Shown here: piece after piece, positions 1 through 11,013 of the stretch
Layout: each line of letters opens with the position of its first letter
How positions within the stretch are numbered: position 1 is the stretch's first letter
Assembly: GCA_003327455.1 (NCBI GenBank)
Contig: QOQU01000007.1
Coordinates: 124,001 to 188,000, forward strand
From: Anaerolineae bacterium
GTDB lineage: Bacteria > Chloroflexota > Anaerolineae > Anaerolineales > UBA4823
DNA length: 64,000 nt
Direction of reading: 5' to 3'
The notes under the pieces: generated by a model
The model's input: only the letters and a program-made list of their open reading frames with translations
The model's database searches: none
What the model was told of the DNA's origin: nothing
Position numbers and translations under genes: made by a program

Positions 1-2209
<2,209 letters not shown>

Positions 2210-2277
2210 CTAAGGAAACACTAATCTTTCGGCGTTGATCATTACTTTTTTGGCTGAACCTGGCATATAAATAACGA

Positions 2278-2292
2278 TATAATCCCTTCACG
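2278..2292 (+). promoter_or_regulatory. -10 box of the TlpA-type gene, near-leaderless start
   Basis: TATAAT at 2278-2283 is followed by nine bases and then the ATG at 2293. Transcription would start within a few bases of the ATG, and no Shine-Dalgarno sequence is present. The -35 is poor (CTGAAC at 2254-2259, spacing 18). Confidence 0.5.
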
Positions 2293-2841
2293 ATGGCAAC
2301 GTTATCTAATCGCTTCTTCGTCTGGTTAGCTCTGAGTGCCGGTCTGGTCTGGATTGTGTTGAGCCGCGTTCCTGCCTCTGCCATCTCATCGCAAACAGAC
2401 GTCGCGCCTCAGAAGGGCTTCCTTGCCCCAGACTTCAGTCTCCAAACCACACAAGGAGAAAGGATTCAACTCTCAGCGTTGCGAGGCAAGCCGCTTATCC
2501 TCAACTTTTGGGCATCCTGGTGCCCGCCTTGCCGCGCTGAAATGCCAGCCTTGCAAGCCCTGCAGGAGCACTATGGCAGCGACTTCATCCTGCTGGGGAT
2601 TAACGCCAGCACTCAGGATAACCTGCCCAAAGCCTATCAATTGATCTCTGAGTTAAATTTGACCTTCCCAATCTTATTGGACACCAGCGGAGCAGTCGTA
2701 AGTGCTTATCGGGTTTTCTCTCTGCCGACGACTTTCTTTATCGATCGGCAAGGGGTCATTCGTGAGATAGTGATCGGCGGACCACTCAGCGAAGCCAGTT
2801 TACGGGTTCGCCTTGAACCACTCATCGAAGAGAGGCCATAA
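2293..2841 (+). CDS. TlpA/ResA-type thiol-disulfide redoxin, membrane-anchored
   Basis: Thioredoxin-fold protein of 182 residues that exchanges disulfides outside the cytoplasmic membrane, a role known for ResA/TlpA/CcmG proteins. An uncleaved or cleaved hydrophobic segment spans residues 8-24. The redoxin domain starts near residue 42 (APDFSL), the active site is WCPPC (C77, C80), and the cis-proline loop is SLPTTFF. Its stop overlaps the start of the next gene by one base, so the two are translationally coupled. The Lgt-like partner suggests a membrane-linked redox role, but the substrate is not apparent; no cytochrome c maturation genes are nearby. Confidence 0.88.
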   Translation: MATLSNRFFVWLALSAGLVWIVLSRVPASAISSQTDVAPQKGFLAPDFSLQTTQGERIQLSALRGKPLILNFWASWCPPCRAEMPALQALQEHYGSDFILLGINASTQDNLPKAYQLISELNLTFPILLDTSGAVVSAYRVFSLPTTFFIDRQGVIREIVIGGPLSEASLRVRLEPLIEERP

Positions 2842-3569
2842 TGTTACCGATACTGCAAATCGGACCTCTCGCCCTGCGCACGCCATTGCTTCTGGCTCTG
2901 CTGGGGTTATATCTGGGTGTCAGCCTCGCCGAACGACGCTTGCCCAAAGATGCGCTCACCGCCGGGCAACTTAACACCCTCGTATTTCTCGGCCTGGGCT
3001 GCGGGCTGATCGCTGCCCGTCTTGCCTTCGCTCTGGAACATTGGGCACTGTTTGCTGAAGCCCCGCTCAGCCTGATTTCGCTGGATGGAGGCTTGCTCGA
3101 CCCCTGGGCTGGGAGCGCGGCTGGAATGCTGGCGATGCTGATCTACGGACAACGACAGCAACTTTCCTTCTGGACAACCCTGGACGCGCTCACACCGCTC
3201 CTGGCAGTCTGGGTAGTCTTTCTCAGCCTTGCCTTCCTGGCATCGGGTGAAGTGTACGGTATGCCAACCGATTTACCCTGGGGTGTGGAGCAGTGGGGAG
3301 AAAAACGTCATCCGGTTGCTCTATATCAGGCACTGGCAGGCTTCCTGATCTTAATCGGTTTGTGGAGCAAGTTTGGCAAAGGCAGCTTTGCCGGGCAGGT
3401 TTTTCTGCAATTTACCCTTTTCACTGCCGCTGTCTGGCTTTTTTTGGAAGGCTGGCGCGCCAACAGTCCGCTTTTGCCTGGAGGCATTCGCTCCATTCAG
3501 GCACTCGCCTGGCTGGTCATGGGCTTCGCCTTCTGGCTGCTCGACCGCCGCGCCAGGGAAACCCTTTAG
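2841..3569 (+). CDS. Lgt-like (prolipoprotein diacylglyceryl transferase family) membrane protein
   Basis: Multi-pass membrane protein of 242 residues related to prolipoprotein diacylglyceryl transferase. It keeps the family landmarks PTDLPWGV and HPVALYQA and an overall seven-helix pattern. However, the catalytic region is altered. Where true Lgt has GRxxNFxNGE, this protein has SLAFLASGE, lacking the Arg and Asn, and where Lgt has a GG-x-HGG loop it has GGLLDPWAGS, lacking the His. It may therefore not transfer lipid to lipoproteins. It is coupled to the TlpA-type gene upstream. Family membership is fairly sure; the function is open. Confidence 0.7.
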   Translation: MLPILQIGPLALRTPLLLALLGLYLGVSLAERRLPKDALTAGQLNTLVFLGLGCGLIAARLAFALEHWALFAEAPLSLISLDGGLLDPWAGSAAGMLAMLIYGQRQQLSFWTTLDALTPLLAVWVVFLSLAFLASGEVYGMPTDLPWGVEQWGEKRHPVALYQALAGFLILIGLWSKFGKGSFAGQVFLQFTLFTAAVWLFLEGWRANSPLLPGGIRSIQALAWLVMGFAFWLLDRRARETL

Positions 3570-4804
3570 GGATTGCCCAAGACGAAGTTCAAAGCGTATT
3601 GGGCATCACTATAGGTGGGATTCTGCTCCAACGCAGCGCGAAAGTCCGCCACCGCCTCTTGAAGCCTGCCCTGGCGGTAATGTGCCCAGCCGCGCCACAG
3701 CAAAGCCTCCTCCGAGTTTGGCGTGCGTTTGAGAGCATATTCAACGATTGCCATCAGGTCATCCATGCGTCCCGTGTGAAAGTAGGCAAGAAACGGTCCA
3801 AACTGATAGCGGTACATGCGCTGCGGCAAGCCGATCTGGCGGGCCTGGTCATAAGCCAGCGCGGCTTCCGGATAGCGTTCAAAGTAAACCAGGTTCGTCC
3901 CCAGGTTAAACCAGGCAAAGGCATTTTGCGGATCGGTCTGGCTCTCGTTTTGGGCAAGCTCAAGGGCTTTCTGGCGATTGGCCTCAATGTCCCAATCTTC
4001 GCCGAGCAGATCGCGGATGGTTTGCGCCTGATCGGGGCGAAAAACGAGGAGGTAGAGATAATTAAATGTCTGCCAGTCTCTTTGCAGGTCAGCGTAACCG
4101 ACTTTTAGATTCGCTCCATAATAACTGTTTTGACTGATAAACGTCTCAGTAGCATCGTCATAGCCGGTGAGCAGGTTGTAATGCGCTGCCCACAGGTCGT
4201 CGTTGGGGTAAAACGGCGATTCAAAATAAAAGCTTTCTTCGATCATCACCGGAAAGCCGGCTGCCAGAAGCCGTTTGAGCAAATTCAGGTCACCTCCAAC
4301 GCGATACTCGATATTCAACCATCCAGCTCTCGTGCGGACGTAGTAGGCCAGCTCATCCACATTGACATTTCGATCGTCGCGTTGGGGCTTCACCAATTCG
4401 GCAATATCGAACTGATCCCCTTCCCAGCCATAATAACGCAGGTACATCGCCAGGGCAGCCGGACCGCAGTTGTTGATGTCCTGGCGTTCCCAGCGTGGAG
4501 CAGGCAGGGTGATCGCAGACGGCAAGACCAGGGGTGTAGGCGTGCTGGTCGGAGTCGGCTGCGTTGCCTGAGGCAGATTGTCCGTTTGCGTCGGGGTTGG
4601 ATGGCGGGTTACGGCGATTGCCGGCTGAGGCAAAGGGGTAGGCGGTGGTTCAACCGGATCAAGAATGCCTTGAGCATAGACGCGCAAGCGCTCCCAGCGC
4701 CAAAGCCAGCGCGCCTGGAAATCCGGCTCGCCCAGGTAGCTCATCCCGATACCGCCAAACAGGATAATCAGGCCAACCACCAGCCACCATTTTGTCTTAT
4801 TCAT
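3566..4804 (-). CDS. Membrane-anchored C39-type cysteine peptidase with TPR repeats
   Basis: Protein of 412 residues with an N-terminal membrane anchor (residues 6-25), a Pro/Thr-rich linker to about residue 100, a papain-like C39_2 domain and two or three TPR units in the last 150 residues. The catalytic cysteine is in NNCGPAA (C113) and the histidine in AAHYNLLTGYDD (H208); the third position reads ISQNS, Asn in place of the usual Asp. It probably cleaves or binds peptides outside the membrane; substrate unknown. ATG at 4804 is preferred over a TTG three codons earlier. Its end overlaps the convergent Lgt-like gene by four bases. Confidence 0.8.
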   Translation of the reverse strand: MNKTKWWLVVGLIILFGGIGMSYLGEPDFQARWLWRWERLRVYAQGILDPVEPPPTPLPQPAIAVTRHPTPTQTDNLPQATQPTPTSTPTPLVLPSAITLPAPRWERQDINNCGPAALAMYLRYYGWEGDQFDIAELVKPQRDDRNVNVDELAYYVRTRAGWLNIEYRVGGDLNLLKRLLAAGFPVMIEESFYFESPFYPNDDLWAAHYNLLTGYDDATETFISQNSYYGANLKVGYADLQRDWQTFNYLYLLVFRPDQAQTIRDLLGEDWDIEANRQKALELAQNESQTDPQNAFAWFNLGTNLVYFERYPEAALAYDQARQIGLPQRMYRYQFGPFLAYFHTGRMDDLMAIVEYALKRTPNSEEALLWRGWAHYRQGRLQEAVADFRAALEQNPTYSDAQYALNFVLGNP

Positions 4805-4958
4805 TGGAATCAACCACCATCAATCTTTTTTCTATTCCTTATTCGCCAGATGCCGGCTACGTCTGGCGTGGCAGGTCATGCGTTCTGGATCAACGCTTAA
4901 GCCGTCAACCATTCGCCGGAACGAGAGAGGTAACTGTCAGTTAAGCGCTGAGTCATCT

Positions 4959-4994
4959 TTGAATCCGATTGTAACATAGAGTATAATATCGGAC
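4959..4994 (+). promoter_or_regulatory. miaB promoter giving a leaderless transcript
   Basis: TTGAAT (4959-4964), 17 bases, TATAAT (4982-4987), then seven bases to the ATG at 4995. With normal spacing the first transcribed base would be the A of the start codon. There is no Shine-Dalgarno sequence before miaB. Confidence 0.75.
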
Positions 4995-6389
4995 ATGAAA
5001 TATCACATTTGGACAGAAGGTTGCCAGATGAACGTAGCCGACTCGCAACGGGTGGCTTCAGCCCTGGAGCGTCTCGGTTACCAGATGACCGAGCAACCCG
5101 AAGCGGCGGACGTTATTGTATTGAATACCTGTGTCGTGCGTCAGAGCGCAGAGGACAAGGCTTATGGGCGTTTGCATTCCCTGCGCCCGCTGAAAGAGCG
5201 CAACCCTAACCTGGTCATCAACCTGATGGGCTGTCTGGTAGGTATCAAAAACGCCGAGCGGTTGAAGAAGCGCTTCCCCTTTGTGGATGTTTTCTCTCCG
5301 CCCTCGGATGTTGGGCCGCTGGTAACCTATCTCACTCAGGAAGAGAGTCGTTCGAGCGAAGAGGCGGCTACCCTGCAACGCTTTGCCTTAATGGATGGCG
5401 ATCTGCTGCTGCCTCAAAAACAGCGCGGGCGGCAAGTTTCCGCTTTTGTCTCAGCCGTTCTCGGCTGTTCGCATGCCTGTACCTTCTGCATCATTCCTTA
5501 TCGGCGAGGCGTAGAACGCAGCCGTCCACCAGCCGATATTCTGGGAGAAGTCCGTTCTCTGGTTACCCAGGGGGTCAAAGAAGTGACCCTGTTAGGACAG
5601 ATCGTTGACCGTTATGGCAAAGACCTGGACGATGGCTCTACTCTGGCAACCCTGCTGCGCCGCGTGCATGAGATCGAGGGTTTGGAACGCATCCGCTTCC
5701 TGACCTCCCATCCCAATTACCTGACCGAAGACTTGCTGGATGCCGTCGCTGAATTAACCAAAGTCATGCCACACATCGAAGTGCCGGTGCAGGCTGGCGA
5801 TGACGAAGTGCTTTCCCGCATGAAGCGCGGTTACACTGCCGACGATTACCGGCGTCTGATCGAACGTATTCGCGCCCATCTGGCCGGTAAAACACCGGGC
5901 GTCTCGATTGCTACCGATATCATTGTGGGTTTTCCAGGCGAGAGTGAAGCACAATTTCAACGCACCTATGACCTGCTTGCCGAATTGAAGCTGGATGTTG
6001 CCCACCTGGCGCGCTATTCGCCGCGGCCTGGCACTCTGGCAGCGCGCAAGATGGTGGATGATGTCCCCGAAGAAGAAAAAATGCGTCGTTTCCGCCTGCT
6101 CGAGGAATTGCAGGAACGCATCGCCGGCGAAATCAATGCTTCCTATATCGGGAAAACGGTCGAAGTTTTGTTCGAGGAAAAGGTACGCGGCCGCTGGAAA
6201 GGGCGCACACCAACCAACAAACTGGTCTTTTTAGAGAGCGAAGAAGATTTGGCTGGCAAAGTATTGCCGGTTCTCATCACCTGGGCTGGACCCTGGTCCA
6301 TGCAAGCCACCTTTCCGCCGAGTGCTGCAGAGTTCACGAATTTGCAAAAAACAGCATTCGTCGCAGAAAGAATTGGCTCAAAATCGTGA
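4995..6389 (+). CDS. miaB: tRNA-2-methylthio-N6-dimethylallyladenosine synthase MiaB
   Basis: Radical SAM methylthiotransferase acting on position 37 of tRNAs that read UNN codons. The N-terminal UPF0004 domain has the three ligands of the auxiliary iron-sulfur cluster (C10, C46, C80). The radical SAM motif is CSHACTFC (C158, C162, C165), and a C-terminal TRAM domain follows from about residue 375. At 464 residues it has normal length. The family motif GQNVNSYG is changed to GQIVDRYG, a noticeable divergence. MiaB is favoured over the RimO and MtaB relatives by the TEGCQMN start and NTCVVR motif. It appears monocistronic. Confidence 0.9.
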   Translation: MKYHIWTEGCQMNVADSQRVASALERLGYQMTEQPEAADVIVLNTCVVRQSAEDKAYGRLHSLRPLKERNPNLVINLMGCLVGIKNAERLKKRFPFVDVFSPPSDVGPLVTYLTQEESRSSEEAATLQRFALMDGDLLLPQKQRGRQVSAFVSAVLGCSHACTFCIIPYRRGVERSRPPADILGEVRSLVTQGVKEVTLLGQIVDRYGKDLDDGSTLATLLRRVHEIEGLERIRFLTSHPNYLTEDLLDAVAELTKVMPHIEVPVQAGDDEVLSRMKRGYTADDYRRLIERIRAHLAGKTPGVSIATDIIVGFPGESEAQFQRTYDLLAELKLDVAHLARYSPRPGTLAARKMVDDVPEEEKMRRFRLLEELQERIAGEINASYIGKTVEVLFEEKVRGRWKGRTPTNKLVFLESEEDLAGKVLPVLITWAGPWSMQATFPPSAAEFTNLQKTAFVAERIGSKS

Positions 6390-6563
6390 TCGCATCGTCT
6401 GTGTTTCTGAATCCTCATCTCAGTTTCTTTTTTTCCCAATTGCTGTTAATTCACCGATAGCATTCTCGGCTAGTCTGCCTGGATCAGGTGTCGAAAGCCT
6501 CTCTGCCCTGATTTAAGAAAAAAATCATTTGCGAAATCACCCCAAATTAACACTTTGTGAAAT

Positions 6564-6592
6564 TTGACACCATACCGACTCTGTGATACACT
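6564..6592 (+). promoter_or_regulatory. nuo operon promoter
   Basis: Perfect -35 TTGACA (6564-6569), a 17-base spacer and -10 TACACT (6587-6592). Transcription would start near 6599, giving a leader of about 40 bases before nuoA, which has an AAAGGA ribosome-binding site. This is the only strong promoter I see for the fourteen-gene operon. Confidence 0.75.
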
Positions 6593-6640
6593 TACCGCTC
6601 AGGTAAACAATTCACATCCCAAAGCCAAAGGACTCCGAAG

Positions 6641-6994
6641 ATGAGCGAATACCTGCCCCTTGCGGTGCTGTTAATCTTATCCACCCTCGTAGCTGCCATA
6701 GCCATTTCACTGGGCCATCTGTTCGGTCCGCGCCGCCCCACTCCTAAAAAATCTTTGCCTTACGAATCCGGTATGACTCCCTTTGGACCCGGCACACGCC
6801 GCATGCCGGTGCGTTTCTATTTGGTGGCGGTTCTCTTCATTTTATTCGATATCGAAGTCGTCTTCTTCGTGCCATGGGCAGTTGTCTATCGCAAACTGGG
6901 ATTGCTTGGCTTTGTTGAGATGCTCATTTTTGCCGGTATTTTGGAAATTGCGTTTGTGTATGCATGGAAGAAAGGAGCGTTAGAATGGGAGTAG
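6641..6994 (+). CDS. nuoA: NADH-quinone oxidoreductase subunit A
   Basis: Small membrane subunit (117 residues, three helices) of respiratory complex I, at the junction of the hydrophilic and membrane arms. The family motif KSLPYESGM (residues 37-45) is clear, followed by [18 protein letters not shown], which carries the conserved acidic residues near the quinone site. It is the first gene of the nuoA-N operon and overlaps nuoB by ten bases. Confidence 0.96.
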   Translation: MSEYLPLAVLLILSTLVAAIAISLGHLFGPRRPTPKKSLPYESGMTPFGPGTRRMPVRFYLVAVLFILFDIEVVFFVPWAVVYRKLGLLGFVEMLIFAGILEIAFVYAWKKGALEWE

Positions 6995-7467
6995 AACAAA
7001 AGCTCGGAAACATGGGGATTGTGACCGCCAAGTTAGAGGATGTGGTCAATTGGGCACGCACCAAAGCCATGTGGCCGATGCTTTTCGGACTGGCTTGTTG
7101 CGCCATTGAGATGATGGCTGCCCAGGCAGCGAATTACGATATGAGCCGCTTCGGCATGGAACTCATGCGCGCCAGCCCGCGCCAATCCGACCTGATGATC
7201 GTTGCCGGACGCGTCAGCCGCAAGATGGCTCCGGTATTGCGCCGTCTTTATGACCAGATGCCCGATCCCAAATGGGTAATCGCCATGGGTGACTGCTCTT
7301 CCTGTGGCGGTGTGTTCAACAATTACGCCATCGTCCCCGGTGTGGACGAGGTGGTACCGGTAGATGTCTATGTGGCTGGCTGTCCTCCTCGCCCGGAAGG
7401 GTTGATCCACGGCATTTTGACCCTGCACGAAAAAGTGCGCGGCCAGAAACTACCTGATTGGGCATAG
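6985..7467 (+). CDS. nuoB: NADH-quinone oxidoreductase subunit B
   Basis: Carries iron-sulfur cluster N2, the last electron carrier before quinone. The ligands are C38 and C39 (LACCAIEMM), C104 (GDCSSCGG) and C133 (AGCPPRPE). ATG at 6985 is chosen because AAAGGAG lies seven bases upstream; an ATG seven codons earlier has no such site. The gene overlaps the end of nuoA. 160 residues is normal. Confidence 0.97.
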   Translation: MGVEQKLGNMGIVTAKLEDVVNWARTKAMWPMLFGLACCAIEMMAAQAANYDMSRFGMELMRASPRQSDLMIVAGRVSRKMAPVLRRLYDQMPDPKWVIAMGDCSSCGGVFNNYAIVPGVDEVVPVDVYVAGCPPRPEGLIHGILTLHEKVRGQKLPDWA

Positions 7468-7483
7468 AGGAGGCGAGCGCATC

Positions 7484-7996
7484 ATGGGTGAACATTTGCA
7501 CAAAGCCGTTCAAGCCTTACAAGAGCGCTTCAATGCCACGGTCAGCGAATTCCGCGACGAAGTGAGCGTCTTCCTGCTCCCCGATCAGATTGTCGAGGCA
7601 TGTAAGGCGCTGCGCGATGAATTTGAGTTTGAAATGCTTGAAGACGAGACAGCTGTCGATTACTGGCCTGAAGAAACGCCTCGTTTTCACATCGTTTATC
7701 ATATTTATTCCTACAAACACAATGAACGCATTTGCCTGCGGGTGCCTCTCAACGGTAACTCCCCTTCCATCCCCACCATCGAGGGGGTTTATCCCAATGC
7801 CAACTGGTATGAACGTGAAGTCTGGGATATGTTTGGTATTCATTATGAAGGCCATTCGGACTTGCGCCGCATCCTCATGCCTCATGATTGGGAAGGCCAC
7901 CCGTTGCGCAAGGATTACCCGTTAGGACATGAAGAGATCATGTTTAGCTTCAATTTTGACGAGATCAACGCTCGCAAACGGTATGCCACAGAATAG
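7484..7996 (+). CDS. nuoC: NADH-quinone oxidoreductase subunit C
   Basis: Hydrophilic 30-kDa-type subunit (170 residues) that docks beside NuoD in the quinone module. The family signature runs through [20 protein letters not shown] and on to HPLRKDYPL near residues 140-150. It is a separate gene, not fused to nuoD as in Escherichia coli. An AGGAGG site precedes the ATG. Confidence 0.96.
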   Translation: MGEHLHKAVQALQERFNATVSEFRDEVSVFLLPDQIVEACKALRDEFEFEMLEDETAVDYWPEETPRFHIVYHIYSYKHNERICLRVPLNGNSPSIPTIEGVYPNANWYEREVWDMFGIHYEGHSDLRRILMPHDWEGHPLRKDYPLGHEEIMFSFNFDEINARKRYATE

Positions 7997-8012
7997 CAGG
8001 TAGGGTAGCAGT

Positions 8013-9254
8013 ATGCCGCAGATCAATACTCATATCGATGAAAGTATGCTCGATGGCTTCACCCGGCTGGTGACTCAGGAAGCCATCGAGGGGAAAACCA
8101 TGTTGCTCAATATGGGCCCTCAACACCCCAGCACACATGGCGTGTTGAGGCTACTGCTGGAATTAGACGGTGAATTTGTAGTCAATGTCATCCCCGACAT
8201 TGGTTTCTTGCACACCGGCGTCGAAAAGCACATGGAATACAAGACTTTTGAGAAGGCGGTGGTGATGACCGACCGCCTGGATTATTTGAACAACATTGGC
8301 AACAATCTGGTCTATTGTCTGGCGGTCGAAAAGCTGGTGGACCTGGATGTCCCGCCCCGCGCCCAGGCAATTCGAGTTATCCTGACCGAATTGCAGCGCA
8401 TTGCCTCTCACCTGGTCTGGTTGGGTACCCATGCCCTCGATTTAGCAGCCATGTCGGTTTTCCTCTACTGCTTCCGTGAGCGCGAAATGATTCTGGACAT
8501 TATGGAAATGTGCAGCGGGCAGCGCATGATGACCAGCTATTTTCGACCAGGCGGGCTCTGGCGGGATGTTCCGGTTGAGTTCGAGGATGCCGTGCGGCAA
8601 TTCTTACGCATCTTCCCTGCCCGTATCGATGAATATGAAGCCTTACTGACCAAAAATCCGCTGTTTATTGAGCGCACCAAACACATCGGCGTTTTATCCG
8701 CTGAAGATGCCATGAAGTGGGGCGTGACCGGACCCAGCCTGCGCGCCAGCGGCATAGCCCATGACCTGCGCAAGGTGCGTCCCTATTCAGGCTACGAGCA
8801 GTACGATTTTGATATCCCAACCCACACTGACGGCGACACGTATGCCCGCTACCTGGTACGCATGGAAGAAATGCGTCAATCTGTGCGCATTGTCCAACAG
8901 GCATTGGATAAACTCCCCTATGGGCCAACCCGCTCCAACAACCGCAAATTCGTGCCACCGCCGCGCTCAGAGTTAGGGCATAGCATGGAAGCTGTCATTC
9001 ACCACTTCAAGCTCTTTACCGAAGGTTTCCCTGCACCTAAAGGCGCTGTCTATGTAGCCGTTGAATCGCCCCGTGGTGAGTTGGGAGTGTATCTCGAAGG
9101 CGATGGCGGACCGAAACCCTATCGGATTCATTGGCGTACCCCTTCCTTTGCCAATTTGCAAGTGCTGAAGCTGCTTGCCAAAGGTCATCTGGTTGCCGAT
9201 CTGGTCGCCCTGATCGGTACCATTGATATCGTCTTAGGAGATGTAGACCGGTGA
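8013..9254 (+). CDS. nuoD: NADH-quinone oxidoreductase subunit D
   Basis: The 49-kDa-type subunit (413 residues) that forms the quinone-binding cavity with NuoB. Recognisable motifs are NMGPQHPSTHGVLRL (residues 33-47) with the quinone-site histidine, IGFLHTGVEKHME, and GELGVYLEGDGGPKPYR near the end. The last four bases overlap nuoE (ATGA-type coupling), as in most nuo operons. Confidence 0.97.
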   Translation: MPQINTHIDESMLDGFTRLVTQEAIEGKTMLLNMGPQHPSTHGVLRLLLELDGEFVVNVIPDIGFLHTGVEKHMEYKTFEKAVVMTDRLDYLNNIGNNLVYCLAVEKLVDLDVPPRAQAIRVILTELQRIASHLVWLGTHALDLAAMSVFLYCFREREMILDIMEMCSGQRMMTSYFRPGGLWRDVPVEFEDAVRQFLRIFPARIDEYEALLTKNPLFIERTKHIGVLSAEDAMKWGVTGPSLRASGIAHDLRKVRPYSGYEQYDFDIPTHTDGDTYARYLVRMEEMRQSVRIVQQALDKLPYGPTRSNNRKFVPPPRSELGHSMEAVIHHFKLFTEGFPAPKGAVYVAVESPRGELGVYLEGDGGPKPYRIHWRTPSFANLQVLKLLAKGHLVADLVALIGTIDIVLGDVDR

Positions 9255-9748
9255 ACCACCTGCTGGAAAAATATGCATCCGAAATCGAAACGACCCTGGC
9301 GAAATATCCGCCGGATCAAAAACGCGCCGCCGCTATGCCATTGCTCTATCTGGCGCAGCGTGAATATGGTTACGTGACCAAACAGGCGCTCCTCGAGATC
9401 AGCGAAATCCTCGATGTCCCGACCACCGAAATCGGGCAGTTGGTTGGCTTTTACACTCTCTACCATGACGAACCAGGCGGTAAATATCGCATTCAGGTAT
9501 GCACTGATCTTCCCTGTGCCCTGCGTGGCGCAGAAGAATTCCTCGAACAGTTATGCGAAAACTTAGGCATTCAGGTGGGTGAGACCACACCGGATGGTTT
9601 GATCACGATCGAGAAGGTGATGTGCCTGGCAGGCTGCGACCGTGCCCCTCTGTTTCAAGTTCAAACTGCGGAAGGCATCACCTACCACGAAAATCAAAGC
9701 GTGGAAAGTGCAATGAAACTCGTTCGAACCTGGCAGAGTAACCCATGA
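9251..9748 (+). CDS. nuoE: NADH-quinone oxidoreductase subunit E
   Basis: The 24-kDa-type thioredoxin-like subunit (165 residues) that holds the [2Fe-2S] cluster N1a next to the flavin. The four ligands are in CTDLPC and MCLAGCDRAP. A GTG start overlaps the nuoD stop; the gene overlaps nuoF by four bases. It forms the NADH-oxidising module with NuoF and NuoG, so this complex I is of the full 14-subunit type. Confidence 0.96.
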   Translation: MNHLLEKYASEIETTLAKYPPDQKRAAAMPLLYLAQREYGYVTKQALLEISEILDVPTTEIGQLVGFYTLYHDEPGGKYRIQVCTDLPCALRGAEEFLEQLCENLGIQVGETTPDGLITIEKVMCLAGCDRAPLFQVQTAEGITYHENQSVESAMKLVRTWQSNP

Positions 9749-11013
9749 AACGACCGTATCTCCTCCTACGACATCGCGACATTCCTGACCTGAACGATCT
9801 GGCTGTTTACCGCCAACACGGTGGTTTTGAGGCCTTTCGCAAGGCTGTGACAACCCTGCTACCCCATGAGGTGACCGAGATCGTCAAAGCCTCCGGATTG
9901 CGCGGGCGAGGTGGGGCTGGCTTTCCTACCGGTATGAAATGGTCATTTATCGACAACAAAAACTGGCCTCACTATGTGGTTGCCAACGCAGACGAATCAG
10001 AACCAGGCACCTTTAAAGACCGCGAGATCATGGAAGGCAATCCCTTCCAATTTTTGGAAGGCTTGATGATCGCCTCCTATGCAGTTCAAGCCAATGTGGC
10101 ATATGTCTATTTGCGGGGCGAATTCTGGCAATTAGCCCATCAACTCGATCGGCGCATCCAACAATTACACAGCGCCGGTTTGTTAGGCGATCGGTTGTTT
10201 GGCACAGACTATTCGCTGCGCATTTACACCCATCTGGGAGCAGGTGCTTATATTTGCGGCGAAGAGACCGCTTTGTTAGAATCCTTAGAAGGCAAATTGG
10301 GACAGCCCCGCTTGCGCCCCCCATTTCCTCCAGCGGTAGGCCTGTTTGGCAAACCGACCATCGTTAATAACGTCGAGACTCTGGCGAATGTGCCCCTGAT
10401 CATTGAGCACGGCGCTGAATGGTATCGGTCATTCGGCACCGAGAAAAGCCCCGGGGTTAAGGTTTTCTGCCTTTCGGGTCGAATCAATCGCCCTGGTAAC
10501 TACGAATTGCCGTTGGGCACTACCTTCCGAGAGTTGATCTTTGAATATGGCAAGGGCATCCCAGACGGCAAGCAGATCAAAGCCATCATGGCAGCTGGCG
10601 CTTCTTCGGCTTTGATTGTCGCCGATGAGCGCGCCCTGGATACGCCTATGGATTATGAGAGCGTCCCCTCTCTGGGAGCCCAGTTGGGCTCAGCTTCGAT
10701 CATCGTGATCGATGAAACCGTGAGCATGGATTGGCTGATTCGCAAGACCATCCATTTCTTCCAGCACGAATCCTGCGGCAAGTGTACGCCATGTCGCGAA
10801 GGCACCTACTGGATGAAACACATCATCGATCGCATTCACCGGGGCGAGGCAAGTCAAAACGATGTTGAGCTGCTCTACGATGTCGCCAGCCAGATGCGTG
10901 GCAAATGTCTATGCGCCCTGGGAGAGTTCTCGATTGAAGCCGTGCTATCAGCCCTCGAACGCTTCCCGCAAGATTTTGCTGCTCGCGTTACCCAAGAGGA
11001 GCCTGCGCTATGA
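9745..11013 (+). CDS. nuoF: NADH-quinone oxidoreductase subunit F
   Basis: The 51-kDa-type subunit (422 residues) where NADH reduces FMN. The nucleotide and flavin motifs GLRGRGGAGFPTGMKW and AYICGEETALLESLEG are intact, and cluster N3 is held by SCGKCTPCREG plus the later Cys in GKCLCALGE. It overlaps nuoE and nuoG by four bases each, so the NADH module is translationally coupled. Confidence 0.97.
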   Translation: MKRPYLLLRHRDIPDLNDLAVYRQHGGFEAFRKAVTTLLPHEVTEIVKASGLRGRGGAGFPTGMKWSFIDNKNWPHYVVANADESEPGTFKDREIMEGNPFQFLEGLMIASYAVQANVAYVYLRGEFWQLAHQLDRRIQQLHSAGLLGDRLFGTDYSLRIYTHLGAGAYICGEETALLESLEGKLGQPRLRPPFPPAVGLFGKPTIVNNVETLANVPLIIEHGAEWYRSFGTEKSPGVKVFCLSGRINRPGNYELPLGTTFRELIFEYGKGIPDGKQIKAIMAAGASSALIVADERALDTPMDYESVPSLGAQLGSASIIVIDETVSMDWLIRKTIHFFQHESCGKCTPCREGTYWMKHIIDRIHRGEASQNDVELLYDVASQMRGKCLCALGEFSIEAVLSALERFPQDFAARVTQEEPAL

